A DNA stretch of 64,000 nt, taken from Saccharopolyspora galaxeae (lineage in GTDB: Bacteria > Actinomycetota > Actinomycetes > Mycobacteriales > Pseudonocardiaceae). This document shows, one piece after another, positions 25,346 to 33,891 of the stretch. The DNA lies in assembly GCF_016526145.1 (NCBI RefSeq), contig NZ_JADDUE010000010.1, positions 62,001-126,000 on the forward strand. Direction: 5' to 3'. Made by a program: the position numbers and the translations under genes. Numbering within the stretch: the first letter of the stretch is position 1; each line of letters opens with the position of its first letter. The notes below the pieces were generated by a model. The model had not been told where the DNA came from. It made no database searches and was given only the letters and a program-made list of their open reading frames with translations.

Positions 25346-25499
25346 CCGGCCTCCTTCCGCTGCTGACCCGGTTGTCCGGCAGCCGGAGCTTAACGCACCG
25401 AACGCGCTTCTTTTGCTTGAATATCAGTCATAAGTCGTTTAGGTTCTGCCTCGACCGGGACCGGCCGCGACCCGGGACCGCCGACCGCAGGAGGCGAAC

Positions 25500-26378
25500 G
25501 TGACCGAACCACCCCGCAACCCGCTCGGCGTTCATGCGCTGGTGTGGGCGGGCGGCACCGATCCCGAGTCGCTGCTCGGCGCGATCCGCTCCACCGCGCG
25601 CGCCCGCTACGACCTGCTGGAAATCTCCTTGCACGACACCGAATCCCTCGATGTCGTGCGCACCAGGCAGGCCGCCGAGCAGACCGGGCTGGCGCTGGTG
25701 TGCTCCCGCGGGCTGGCGTTCGACGCGGACATCTCCTCGCCGGACCCGGAGGTCTCCGCGCGCGGCGAGCGGCTGCTGACCGATTCCGTGCGCATCGCGG
25801 GCGATCTCGGCGCGGAGTACTTCGCCGGTGCCCTCTACAGCGCGCTCGGCAAGTACGACCGGCCGCTGGATCCGCGCGGGCGCGAGCACGCCGTGGCCGG
25901 GCTCGGCAGGGTCGCCGGAGTCGCCGCGGACGCCGGGATCACGCTCGGGCTCGAAGTGGTCAACCGCTACGAGAGCAACGTGGTCAACACCGCCGAGCAG
26001 GGCCTCGCGCTGCTCGACGAGGTGGGTGCGGACAACCTCAAGCTGCACCTGGACACCTACCACATGAACATCGAAGAGGACGATCTGTCGCGGCCGGTGC
26101 GACGGGCCGGGGACCGCCTCGGGTACGTGCACATCGGGGAGAACCACCGCGGCTACCTCGGCTCCGGGCATCTGGACTTCACCGCGTTCTTCCACGCGCT
26201 GGCCGACATCGGCTACACCGGGCCGATCACGTTCGAAAGCTTCTCCTCCGCGGTGGTGGCGCCGGGCCTGTCGCACGACCTGGCGATCTGGCGGAACCTG
26301 TGGTCCGACAGCGCGGACCTGGCCGAGCACGCGCGCGAGTTCATGGCCAACAAGCTGCGCGCGGCGGGTCTGCGATGA
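25500..26378 (+). CDS. Ketose 3-epimerase (D-tagatose/D-psicose 3-epimerase family)
   Basis: A 292-residue TIM-barrel sugar isomerase/epimerase. The metal-binding quartet of D-tagatose 3-epimerases falls at the expected places: Glu152 (GLEVVNRYE), Asp185 (HLDTYHMNIEE), His211 (YVHIGENH) and Glu246 (ITFESFSS). The enzyme should interconvert ketoses at C3 using a divalent metal. The substrate could also be a polyol-derived keto sugar. GTG 25500 follows AGGAGGCGAAC. It is the first gene of a tightly packed operon with a kinase, a sodium/solute symporter and a small membrane protein. The divergent ROK regulator supports sugar catabolism. Confidence 0.88.
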   Translation: MTEPPRNPLGVHALVWAGGTDPESLLGAIRSTARARYDLLEISLHDTESLDVVRTRQAAEQTGLALVCSRGLAFDADISSPDPEVSARGERLLTDSVRIAGDLGAEYFAGALYSALGKYDRPLDPRGREHAVAGLGRVAGVAADAGITLGLEVVNRYESNVVNTAEQGLALLDEVGADNLKLHLDTYHMNIEEDDLSRPVRRAGDRLGYVHIGENHRGYLGSGHLDFTAFFHALADIGYTGPITFESFSSAVVAPGLSHDLAIWRNLWSDSADLAEHAREFMANKLRAAGLR

Positions 26379-27016
26379 GCGCGGGGGAGCAGGCCGCGCT
26401 GCAGCGCGCGGTGGAACTGGCCGGTGCGGGCGAGCGGCGGATCGTGGGCGTGGCCGGTCCGCCCGGCGCCGGCAAGTCGACGCTGGCGCAGCGGGTCGTC
26501 GCCGAGCTCGGGCCGGTCGCCGCCTACCTGCCGATGGACGGGTTCCACCTGTCCAACACCGAGCTGGAGCGGCTCGGCAGCCGCGAGCGCAAAGGCGCGA
26601 TCGACACCTTCGACGGCGCGGGTTTCGTCTCGCTGCTGCGGCGGGTCCGCACCGAACCGGGCACCGTCTACGCGCCGACGTTCGACCGCTCCCTCGAAGA
26701 GCCCATCGCGGGCAGCATCCCGATCCCGGACTCCGCGCAGCTGGTCGTCGTCGAAGGCAACTACTTGCTGGTCGACAGCTCCCCGTGGTCGGAGATTCCC
26801 GCACTGTGCGACGAGGTCTGGTATGCGGAGATGGATGAGGAGACGCGGCTGAACGGCCTCATCGCCCGGCACGTGCTGTTCGGCATGGCCCCGGACGAAG
26901 CCGAGGAATGGGCCATGGCCGTCGATCAGCGCAACGCCGAACTCGTCCAGGAAGGCAAGCACCGGGCGGATCTGGTGGTGCAGGTGGAGATCGCGCCGCA
27001 GCCGGAGCGGCGGTGA
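26375..27016 (+). CDS. Nucleoside/nucleotide-kinase-family sugar kinase
   Basis: A 213-residue P-loop kinase of the phosphoribulokinase/uridine-kinase/PanK-like family (YggC/FrcK-like). The Walker A motif is GVAGPPGAGKSTLAQ near residue 27, followed by YLPMDGFHLSN, the family's substrate-binding block. VVVEGNYLLVD is the Walker B strand. Close relatives phosphorylate fructose or related ketoses. Its ATG overlaps the epimerase TGA (ATGA), so the product of the epimerase is the likely substrate (inference from coupling). Its own TGA overlaps the transporter GTG. Confidence 0.87.
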   Translation: MSAGEQAALQRAVELAGAGERRIVGVAGPPGAGKSTLAQRVVAELGPVAAYLPMDGFHLSNTELERLGSRERKGAIDTFDGAGFVSLLRRVRTEPGTVYAPTFDRSLEEPIAGSIPIPDSAQLVVVEGNYLLVDSSPWSEIPALCDEVWYAEMDEETRLNGLIARHVLFGMAPDEAEEWAMAVDQRNAELVQEGKHRADLVVQVEIAPQPERR

Positions 27017-28704
27017 GCACCGCAGCGTTATCCGCCGCGGCGGCCGGGACGCTGCAGCTCAATGCCCTCGACTGGGGCATCCTGATCTTCTACTTCGGCA
27101 TCGTCGTGGTGATCGGCGTGCTGGCGCGGCGCGCGGTGCGCACCAGCTCGGACTTCTTCCTGTCCGGGCGGTCGCTGCCCGCGTGGATCACCGGGCTGGC
27201 GTTCGTCTCGGCGAACCTCGGCGCGCTGGAGATCCTCGGCAACGCGGCCAACGGCGCCGAGTACGGCGTCGCGGCGGTGCACTTCTACTGGCTCGGCGCG
27301 ATCCCGGCGATGGTGGTGCTCGGCGTCGTGCTGATGCCGTTCTACTACGACACCGGCGTGCACAGCGTCCCGGAATACCTGCGCAGGCGGTTCAACCGGC
27401 CGACGCACCTGCTCAACGCGGTGATCTTCGCGATCGCCCAGGTGCTGATCGCCGGGGTGAACCTGTTCGCGCTGGCACTGGTGATCCGCAGCCTGCTCGG
27501 CTGGCAGCTGTGGATCTCGATCGTGGTGTCCGCGGCGTTCGTGCTCACCTACATCACCCTCGGCGGGCTGTTCAGCGCGATCTACACCGAGGTGCTGCAG
27601 TTCTTCATCATCTTGGCGGGGCTGCTGCCGATCGTGGTCATCGGGCTGCACCAGGTCGGCGGGTTCGACGGGCTCTACGACCGGATCGCCGACCCGGCGC
27701 TGTTCCGCACCTGGGAAGGCACCGGGGTCGGCTCGTGGACCAACCCGCTCGGCGATTGGGTCGGGCTGGCGATGGGGGAGGGCTTCGTGCTCTCGTTCGG
27801 CTATTGGGCCACGAACTTCGCGGAGGTGCAGCGGACGCTGTCGGCCAAGGACCTCTCCGCGGCCCGGCGCACTCCGATCATCGGCGCCTTCCCGAAGATG
27901 TTCTTCCCGCTGCTGACGGTCGTGCCCGGCATGATCGCGCTGGTGCTGGTGCCGAAGCTGGGCGAACCCGGCGGCCCGTCCTACAACGACGCCATCCCGG
28001 AGCTGATGGGGCGGCTGCTGCCGAACGGGGTGCTCGGCGTCGCGCTGACCGGGCTGCTCGCGGCGTTCATGGCGGGCATGGCCGCGAACGTGAGCGGGTT
28101 CAACGCGGTGTTCACCTATGACCTGTGGAAGCCGTACGTGGTGCGCGGGCGCGACGACGGTTACTACCTCAAGGTCGGGCGGATCGTCACGGTCATCGGC
28201 ATCGCGGTGAGCGTGGGCACCGCGTTCATCGCCGCCGGTTACAGCAACATCCAGGACTACATCCAGCTGCTTTTCTCGTACTTCAACTCGCCGCTGTTCG
28301 CGACGTTCATCATCGGGTTGTTCTGGAAGCGAACCACTCCGTGGGCGGCGTTCTGGGGCATCGTGACCGGCACGGCGGCCGCGGCCGGGATGCACTGGAC
28401 GGCTTACTCCATCCCGTACTTCTACCCGGGCGGGGTGCTGGATCCGAGCGGCGAGACCATCAACGCGCAGATGGTCAACTTCTACAGCGCCATCGCGGCG
28501 TTCGTGGTCGACGCTGCGGTGATGGTGCTGGTCTCGCTGGTCACCCGGCCGAAACCGGACAGCGAGCTGACCGGTCTGGTGTGGGCGTTGCGGGACCGGC
28601 GGCCGCGGGAGCGCGCGGTGTGGTGGCAGTCCCCGGCCGTGCTGGCCTCGCTGGCGCTGGGGCTGGTCGTGCTGATGTCGGTCGGCCTGGTGCTCGTCTA
28701 CTGA
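27013..28704 (+). CDS. Sodium/sugar symporter (SSS family)
   Basis: A 563-residue transporter with about fourteen helices. The SSS/SGLT features are strong: DFFLSGRSLPAWITGLAFVSANLGALEILG near residues 47-76, the HSVPEYLRRRFNRP loop, the LGGLFSAIYTEVLQFFIILAG helix, and AAFMAGMAANVSGFNAVFTYDLW near residue 360. The similarity is to SGLT/inositol-type members more than to the second SSS protein at 14289. It starts with GTG overlapping the kinase stop. It likely imports the sugar or polyol that the epimerase and kinase act on. Confidence 0.9.
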   Translation: MSTAALSAAAAGTLQLNALDWGILIFYFGIVVVIGVLARRAVRTSSDFFLSGRSLPAWITGLAFVSANLGALEILGNAANGAEYGVAAVHFYWLGAIPAMVVLGVVLMPFYYDTGVHSVPEYLRRRFNRPTHLLNAVIFAIAQVLIAGVNLFALALVIRSLLGWQLWISIVVSAAFVLTYITLGGLFSAIYTEVLQFFIILAGLLPIVVIGLHQVGGFDGLYDRIADPALFRTWEGTGVGSWTNPLGDWVGLAMGEGFVLSFGYWATNFAEVQRTLSAKDLSAARRTPIIGAFPKMFFPLLTVVPGMIALVLVPKLGEPGGPSYNDAIPELMGRLLPNGVLGVALTGLLAAFMAGMAANVSGFNAVFTYDLWKPYVVRGRDDGYYLKVGRIVTVIGIAVSVGTAFIAAGYSNIQDYIQLLFSYFNSPLFATFIIGLFWKRTTPWAAFWGIVTGTAAAAGMHWTAYSIPYFYPGGVLDPSGETINAQMVNFYSAIAAFVVDAAVMVLVSLVTRPKPDSELTGLVWALRDRRPRERAVWWQSPAVLASLALGLVVLMSVGLVLVY

Positions 28705-28718
28705 AGCGGAGGTGTGCG

Positions 28719-28955
28719 ATGCCGAAGCGGCGGATCTTCGACCTGCGGGTGCTGATCGGCGCGGTGTTCGTGATCTACGGCATCGCGCTCGGCGTGGCCG
28801 GGTTGTTCGACGGTCCGGCGGATCTGGCGAAGTCGGGCGGCTTGCCGATCAACCTGTGGACCGGCGCGGGAATGCTCGCGCTGGGCGTTTTCTTCTTGCT
28901 GTGGGCCAGGTTCGGCCGCGGCGAGGGGCGCCCGGAGGACACCTCAGCGCAGTGA
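28719..28955 (+). CDS. Small two-helix membrane protein of the sugar operon
   Basis: A 78-residue protein with two hydrophobic helices (VLIGAVFVIYGIALGVAGLF and LWTGAGMLALGVFFLLWARF) and short charged ends. It starts at ATG 28719 after GGAGG, 14 bp past the symporter stop, so it belongs to the same transcript. Similar small proteins accompany SSS sugar transporters in other actinobacteria; the role is unknown, perhaps an accessory subunit. It is convergent with the GNAT gene, the stops being 3 bp apart. Confidence 0.82.
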   Translation: MPKRRIFDLRVLIGAVFVIYGIALGVAGLFDGPADLAKSGGLPINLWTGAGMLALGVFFLLWARFGRGEGRPEDTSAQ

Positions 28956-28958
28956 TGC

Positions 28959-29447
28959 TCACAACCGCAGGTGCATCACGTGCAGGCCGACGTAACCCCG
29001 CGCGGGATCGTGGAACGCTTCCGGCACCGTCCCGATGATCTCGAATCCGAGGGACTCGTAGAGCCGGATCGCACCGGTGTTGGTCTCGGTGACCGCGTTG
29101 AACTGCATCGCCCGGAACCCGGCCGCCCGCGCCCAATCCAGGCTCTCCTCGCACAGCCGCCGCCCCACGCCGCGTCCGGCGTGGTCCGGGTCGACCATGT
29201 AGCTGGCGTTGGCCACGTGCGAGCCGGGGCCGTGCCGGTTCGGCTGCATGTGCGCGCTGCCCAGGATCGTGCCGCCGTCGGCGACGGCGACGGTCGCGCG
29301 GTCCGGGGCCGGGCTCAGCCAGGCCCGCCGGGCTTCGGCGCTGCTCATGTCGGGCGGGTAGGTGTAGGTCTCGGCCGCGGCGACGATGCGGTGGAAGAAC
29401 GGCCAGATCAGCGGCCAGTCCTCGGCTGTTGCTTCCCGGATGAACAT
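28959..29447 (-). CDS. GNAT-family N-acetyltransferase
   Basis: A 162-residue acetyl-CoA-dependent acetyltransferase. The acetyl-CoA-binding motif A is clear: ASYMVDPDHAGRGVGRRLCE (Q/RxxGxG/A) near residues 80-99. It is followed by MQFNAVTETNTGAIRLYESLGFEIIGTVP, which fits the phosphinothricin/RimI-like subgroup that acetylates small amines or toxins. The acceptor is unknown. ATG 29447 has GAGG upstream. Single-gene unit. Confidence 0.9.
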   Translation of the reverse strand: MFIREATAEDWPLIWPFFHRIVAAAETYTYPPDMSSAEARRAWLSPAPDRATVAVADGGTILGSAHMQPNRHGPGSHVANASYMVDPDHAGRGVGRRLCEESLDWARAAGFRAMQFNAVTETNTGAIRLYESLGFEIIGTVPEAFHDPARGYVGLHVMHLRL

Positions 29448-29683
29448 GTGCCGATCCTCGCACCGCCGGAATCACGATCCACTCCTGCGCTGGCAACGGC
29501 GGTTCGCCGCGCTGTTTCCAGTGAGTACCGAAAGTGACGACATCGTTACACTCCGGAGCAAGTGTTCTTGATCGGGGCTGGATGCTGCTCTTCGCGGCAA
29601 GCCTTCGGCCGGCTGGTCCGATGAGTTTTGCCACCGGCATCGGTCCACCCCCTGCGTAGGCACTTGTTCGACAGGGAGCGACG

Positions 29684-30442
29684 ATGAATCTGCCCGAGAT
29701 CGTTTCGCCGGAGCAGTGGCGCGCGGCGCGCGTGCGGCTGCTGGCGCAGGAGAAGGCCGCGACGAAGGCGCGCGACGCGCTCAACGCCGACCGCAGGCGG
29801 TTGCCGATGGTGCGGGTCGAGTCCGATTACCGGTTCCACGGCCCGGACGGTGAGCTGCGATTGCCCGACCTGTTCGACGGCCGCCGCCAGCTCGTCGTGT
29901 ACCACTTCATGTTCGACCCGGAGTGGGACACCGGTTGCCCGAGCTGTTCGGCGTTCGTGGACCAGCTCGGCGACCTCACGCACCTGCGCGCCCGGGACAC
30001 CAACCTCGTCGCGGTCTCCCGCGCGCCCTGGGAGAAGATCGAACCGTTCCAGCGCCGGATGGGCTGGACGGTGCCCTGGTACTCGTCGAACGGCACGCGG
30101 TTCAACCACGACTTCCACGTGACGCACGACGAGTCGGTGCGGCCGATCGAGTACAACTACCGCAGCAAGCAGGAACTCGACGAGGCCGGCGTCGGCTACT
30201 ACCTCGGCGACTCGCAGCCGTTCGAGCTGCCCGGCCTGAGCGTGTTCCTGCGCGACGGGGACGCGGTGTTCCACACCTACTCGACCTACGCACGCGGCAT
30301 GGACGGGCTCGGCAGCACCACGAGCCTGCTGGACCTGACCCCGCTCGGACGCCAGGAGGAGTGGGAGGAACCGAAGGGCCGCGCCACCGAATACGGCGCC
30401 CCGGCGGGCAGCGATCGAGTCCTTTACCACGACGAGTACTGA
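29684..30442 (+). CDS. DUF899 thioredoxin-like protein
   Basis: A 252-residue protein of the DUF899 family: a long helical N-terminus (VSPEQWRAARVRLLAQEKA), then a thioredoxin-like fold. The CxxC-like motif DTGCPSCSAFVDQL lies near residue 86. The block FHVTHDESVRPIEYNY and the C-terminal TPLGRQEEWEEP are family hallmarks. Members are predicted redox proteins without a proven reaction. ATG 29684 follows AGGGAGCG. No partner gene adjoins. Confidence 0.88.
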   Translation: MNLPEIVSPEQWRAARVRLLAQEKAATKARDALNADRRRLPMVRVESDYRFHGPDGELRLPDLFDGRRQLVVYHFMFDPEWDTGCPSCSAFVDQLGDLTHLRARDTNLVAVSRAPWEKIEPFQRRMGWTVPWYSSNGTRFNHDFHVTHDESVRPIEYNYRSKQELDEAGVGYYLGDSQPFELPGLSVFLRDGDAVFHTYSTYARGMDGLGSTTSLLDLTPLGRQEEWEEPKGRATEYGAPAGSDRVLYHDEY

Positions 30443-30953
30443 CCCGGTGACCGTGCGCGCGACGCGGGTCAAGGTCTTTCGCGTCCTTGTCCCGCGCGAA
30501 CTAGCCGGTCCTGGCCGTATGTGCGCAGCTGCGCGGAAAGCACCGCGGGCACAGCGGAAGTGGCCACTGTGGGGACGCCGGCGGCACGCAAACGGCCCCG
30601 CACTCGGCCAATCCGAGCCGCCGGCTTCGACCGACCGGGACGCGCCGGGCGTTCGCTTCGGTGACGTGGTGCAGCCGGTCGCCGGTGAACACGCCTCGCC
30701 AGCTGCGCGCCGGATCGATCGTTGACTGCACGGCGCCTCCAGGGGGCGGAGGAGACGTGCGGCCGGTGACCTTGTCGGGGAGGAGGAATTCGGCCACCGG
30801 CCGCACGCCAGCGATGGGAGGATCGCTAAGTAGAAGTTATAAGCGGCAATGCCGTCTGAACAATCGCTCTATAGGGGGATCTTGATCGGCGCCGGGACGC
30901 GGCAGACTGTGCCTCGACGGCAAGGAGGACGCCGGGACATCAAGGAGAACGTT
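30443..30953. other. Intergenic stretch without recognisable gene
   Basis: About 510 bases. Open frames on both strands give low-complexity, unfamiliar products and no ribosome sites in the right place. The right third (30826-30880) is distinctly AT-rich (TAAGTAGAAGTTATAAGCGG) and probably carries the promoter of the XRE gene. CAAGGAGAACG just before 30954 is that gene's ribosome site. Confidence 0.55.
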
Positions 30954-31790
30954 GTGACGAACCCAGGCCCGGTCATCCGCCGCCTCGAACTCGGCTTGGA
31001 ACTGCGGAGAATTCGCGAAGCCGCCGGTGTGGACGTGAAGGAGATCGCCGAGCTGCTGCGCTGGGATGTCTCGAAGGTTTCGAAGCTGGAGAACGGCGCC
31101 CGCACGTTGTCGGCCGCGGAGCTGGACAAGATCATCGATCGATGCGGTGTCGGGGACGACCGAACCGAGCGCATCCATCAACTCGCTCAGGAAGCGCGCA
31201 AACGTGGCAAATACGGGCGAGTGCAGGACTGGGCGCGGTCGTATGTCGGCATGGAGGCCGAGGCGAGCGAGTTGCTGATCCACTACGGCGACATGATCCC
31301 GGGGATCTTGCAGACCAAGGCTTACGCGCAGGCGTTGCTGGCGCAGGCGATCTCGGTCCGGGCCGAGGACGTGGATCTGATCGCGGAGAGCAGGGTGGCA
31401 CGGCGGTTGCGGCTCACAGGGCCGAATCCACCGGAACTTTCGGTGATTCTGGGTGAGCCTGCGATCCGGGGTGTCGTCGGTGGGGGCGACGTGATGCGGG
31501 AGCAGCTCGAGGTGCTCCTTGACTTAGCGGCAATGCGACATGTGACGCTGCAAGTACTTCCGCTGTCGAACTGGGGTCACCTGGCGCTCGGATCGCCTTT
31601 CACGATCTTGAGCCTTGCCGAGCCGGTCAAGACGATCCTCTATCTGGAAGGGCTGACCAACGCCGACTATCTTGCTGGTCCGCAGCACCTCAAGTCCTAT
31701 ACGGTTGCCTTCAACCGGTTGCGGGTTGCGGCGCTCAACGAATCGGCTTCCGCCGACCTCATCCGGGATGCACTCGCGAAACTCCCGTAG
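30954..31790 (+). CDS. XRE-family regulator with DUF5753 (Scr1-like)
   Basis: A 278-residue actinobacterial DNA-binding protein. The helix-turn-helix lies at residues 14-65 (LGLELRRIREAAGVDVKEIAELLRWDVSKVSKLENG). The DUF5753 effector domain follows from about residue 95 (EASELLIHYGDMIPGILQTKAYAQAL) to the end. Such proteins are typically encoded just upstream of a DUF397 gene, as here; in Streptomyces the Scr1/Scr2 pair behaves as a toxin-antitoxin-like regulator. GTG 30954 has CAAGGAGAACG upstream. The DUF397 gene starts 21 bp after its stop. Confidence 0.9.
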   Translation: MTNPGPVIRRLELGLELRRIREAAGVDVKEIAELLRWDVSKVSKLENGARTLSAAELDKIIDRCGVGDDRTERIHQLAQEARKRGKYGRVQDWARSYVGMEAEASELLIHYGDMIPGILQTKAYAQALLAQAISVRAEDVDLIAESRVARRLRLTGPNPPELSVILGEPAIRGVVGGGDVMREQLEVLLDLAAMRHVTLQVLPLSNWGHLALGSPFTILSLAEPVKTILYLEGLTNADYLAGPQHLKSYTVAFNRLRVAALNESASADLIRDALAKLP

Positions 31791-31811
31791 TGATCGAAGA
31801 AGGTGGCAGCC

Positions 31812-32021
31812 ATGACCGCCCACGTAGGTCCGGACGCGATCTGGCGGAAGTCCGCCCACAGCAACGCGAACGGCGGTGCGTGCGTCGAGGTCGCCGTGGG
31901 TGTCCGCCGTGCCGCCGTCCGTGATTCGAAGCAGGGGGTCGCAGGGCCGGTGCTGGCGTTCGGCGCGGCATCCTTCGGTTCGTTCCTCAGCGCTGTCAAA
32001 GCCGGGAAGCTGGATCGCTGA
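31812..32021 (+). CDS. DUF397 protein, partner of the XRE regulator
   Basis: A 69-residue DUF397 protein, recognised by IWRKSAHSNANGGACVEVAVG, VAVRDSK-type centre (RRAAVRDSKQG) and the final FLSAVKAGKLD. Members work with the adjacent XRE/DUF5753 protein and affect development and secondary metabolism in Streptomyces. ATG 31812 lies after a GAAGGTGG ribosome site. It forms a two-gene unit with the preceding regulator and is followed by the cobalamin riboswitch of the next unit. Confidence 0.9.
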   Translation: MTAHVGPDAIWRKSAHSNANGGACVEVAVGVRRAAVRDSKQGVAGPVLAFGAASFGSFLSAVKAGKLDR

Positions 32022-32099
32022 CGATCGCCCGCGCGGCCGGTCGCAACCGGCCTGTCACTCTCGGCACAGCAGCCGGGTGGTTTCTTGACAAGACCTGAT

Positions 32100-32272
32100 C
32101 CGCCTTGAAAGCTTGTCGCGCAGTCCATTGCGACGGTGCGCAGGAAGCCCGGTGCGAATCCGGCGCGGTCCCGCCACTGTGAATGGGGAGTTCCGTCCAC
32201 TCGGGCCACTGCCGGTGCTCGGTGGGAAGGCCGGGCGGAGCGTCGATCCATGAGTCAGGAGACTGGCGCCGT
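32100..32272 (+). ncRNA. Cobalamin (adenosylcobalamin) riboswitch
   Basis: The conserved core is nearly complete and in order: AGGAAGCCCGGTGCGAATCC, then GCGGTCCCGCCACTGTGA (invariant GCCACTG at 32173-32179), a second GGCCACTGCC arm, GGGAAGGCCGGG, and finally ATGAGTCAGGAGACTGGC. This is the B12-box aptamer pattern. It lies directly before a substrate-binding protein/permease operon. When cobalamin is bound, expression should fall, through folding of the downstream GGGGTC/GAGCCCC region next to a GGAGGAG ribosome site (mechanism inferred). Confidence 0.93.
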
Positions 32273-32317
32273 CGCAGCAGATTCGACGGGGTCGCGGAGC
32301 CCCGGAGGAGGTTTCCC

Positions 32318-32374
32318 GTGCGCCCGAGCGCCGTTCCCGCACCTGGTACGTCTGCCGCCGTTCGACCGGCGTGA
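32318..32374 (+). CDS. Putative 18-codon leader ORF between riboswitch and lipoprotein gene
   Basis: GTG 32318 follows the best ribosome site of the region, GGAGGAG with a 7-base gap. It opens an 18-residue frame (VRPSAVPAPGTSAAVRPA) whose TGA overlaps the GTG of the lipoprotein gene (GTGA). The lipoprotein start itself has no ribosome site, so translation is probably coupled through this leader. It may have no function as a peptide. The alternative is that the leader is spurious and the true lipoprotein start has been misplaced. Confidence 0.45.
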   Translation: MRPSAVPAPGTSAAVRPA

Positions 32375-33891
32375 GCGCCGTGATCGGCCGCAGGCGGCTG
32401 CTCGCCGCGGCCGCGGGCGCGTTCGCCGCGGTGCCGCTGGTTTCCTGCACCGGTTCGGGCGGGTCCGCGGGCCGGTTGCGCGTGGCGTTCCCCGCGGGCG
32501 GCACCACCGAATCCCTCGACCCGCACACCGGTTCGCTGTTCGTGGACCAGGCCAGGGCGAAAGCGCTGTTCGACACGCTGGTCGGCTACGCCGACGACAT
32601 GAGCGTGGTCCCGCGGCTGGCCGAGTCGTGGGCACCGGACGCGACCGGAACCCGCTGGCGGATCCGGTTGCGCCCGGCGAAGTTCCACGATGGACGGCCG
32701 GTCACCGCCGATGACGTCCTCTACACCTACCGTCGCATCGCCGACCGCAGCACCGGCGCGCAGGCTCGCTCGCACTTCGCCGACGTCGATTTCGCCGCCA
32801 GCAAGGCGTTATCGGCGACCGAGCTGGAACTCGTGCTGGGCGGCCCGAACTTCGAGTTCCCCGCGGCGTGGGGCGCGCCGAGCACCGAGATCGTGCCCGC
32901 GGGGACCACTGACTTCAGGCAACCCGTCGGTTCCGGGCCGTTCCGGTTCGTGTCCTTCCAGCCGGGCGGCCCGGCTGTGTTCGCCCGCAACGAGCAGCAC
33001 TGGTCCGGCCCGCCGGTGCCCGCCGAGCTGGAATTCGTGCCGGTGGAGGAGGAAAGCGCGCGGGTGACCGCGCTGCTTTCCGGGCAGGTGCACTACGCGC
33101 ACGACGTGAGCGCCAACTCGGTTCGGCTGCTGGAGCAGGACGGGCGCGCGCGGGTCTTCTCCGAGCCGCACGGCACGATGCAGGCCGTTCTGCTCAAAGT
33201 GGACCGTCCGCCGTTCGCGGATCCACGGCTGGTGCAGGCGGTCCGTGCCGGGGTGGATCGGCGTGCGCTGGTGGACATCGCGTTGAGCGGGAAGGGCCGC
33301 GTCGGCAACGACCTGTTCGGCCTGGGGCTGCGCTACTACCCGCGTGATCTGCCGGAACCGGTGCGGGACGTGCAACTGGCGCGCTCGCTGGTGCGGCAGG
33401 CCGGGGCCGAGGGGCTGAGCTGGGAATTGCGCACCAGCACGGCCGATCCGTACTTCGAGTCCGCGGCGAGCTTGATCGGCCAGCAGCTCGGCGAGATCGG
33501 CATGACGGTCACGCCGCGGATGATGCCTTCGGAGACCTACTACTCGGACATCAAGAAGCAGGGCGTCGCCGCGCACAGCCGGACGGCCGCGCTTCCGCTG
33601 CCGACCTTCCTCGGTCAGCGCATGATCTCCACCGCAGGCAACAACAACTACACCGGCTACCGCAATCCCGAGTTCGACTCGCTCTACTACCGCGCACTGT
33701 CCACTGCGGACGAAAAGCGGCGCGCCGAGCTGCTCGCTTCGGCGCAGCGCCTCGCCCGGGAGCAGAGCGGGATGCTGGTGTGGGGCTTCAGCGGTTGGAA
33801 CGTCGCGACCGCGGACGGCGTCACCGGTGTCCGGGCAGCGCCGCCGAACTCCCTGGACTGGGCGCGTTTCGACCGGGTGAGCCCGGGTTGA
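32371..33891 (+). CDS. Family 5 substrate-binding lipoprotein under B12-riboswitch control
   Basis: A 506-residue extracellular solute-binding protein (SBP_bac_5; oligopeptide/nickel class). The N-terminus has a basic start, a hydrophobic stretch (LLAAAAGAFAAVPL) and the lipobox LVSC, so it is an acylated surface protein. The domain is typical: TTESLDPHTGSLFVDQARAK, KFHDGRPVTADDVLYTYRR, VGSGPFRFVSF, and the late NNNYTGYRNPEFDSLY block. Family members bind peptides, nickel, opines or haem. Control by a cobalamin riboswitch suggests a corrinoid precursor, cobalt chelate or nickel-like ligand (inference). Two permease genes follow with overlapping stop/start codons; no ATPase gene follows. Confidence 0.9.
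   Translation: MSAVIGRRRLLAAAAGAFAAVPLVSCTGSGGSAGRLRVAFPAGGTTESLDPHTGSLFVDQARAKALFDTLVGYADDMSVVPRLAESWAPDATGTRWRIRLRPAKFHDGRPVTADDVLYTYRRIADRSTGAQARSHFADVDFAASKALSATELELVLGGPNFEFPAAWGAPSTEIVPAGTTDFRQPVGSGPFRFVSFQPGGPAVFARNEQHWSGPPVPAELEFVPVEEESARVTALLSGQVHYAHDVSANSVRLLEQDGRARVFSEPHGTMQAVLLKVDRPPFADPRLVQAVRAGVDRRALVDIALSGKGRVGNDLFGLGLRYYPRDLPEPVRDVQLARSLVRQAGAEGLSWELRTSTADPYFESAASLIGQQLGEIGMTVTPRMMPSETYYSDIKKQGVAAHSRTAALPLPTFLGQRMISTAGNNNYTGYRNPEFDSLYYRALSTADEKRRAELLASAQRLAREQSGMLVWGFSGWNVATADGVTGVRAAPPNSLDWARFDRVSPG

Noticed and set aside
30443-30953. Two overlapping open frames of about 90-100 codons in the gap before the XRE gene
   Set aside because: Products are low-complexity and unrecognisable, and the AGGAGG motif near 30780 is not followed by a suitable start.
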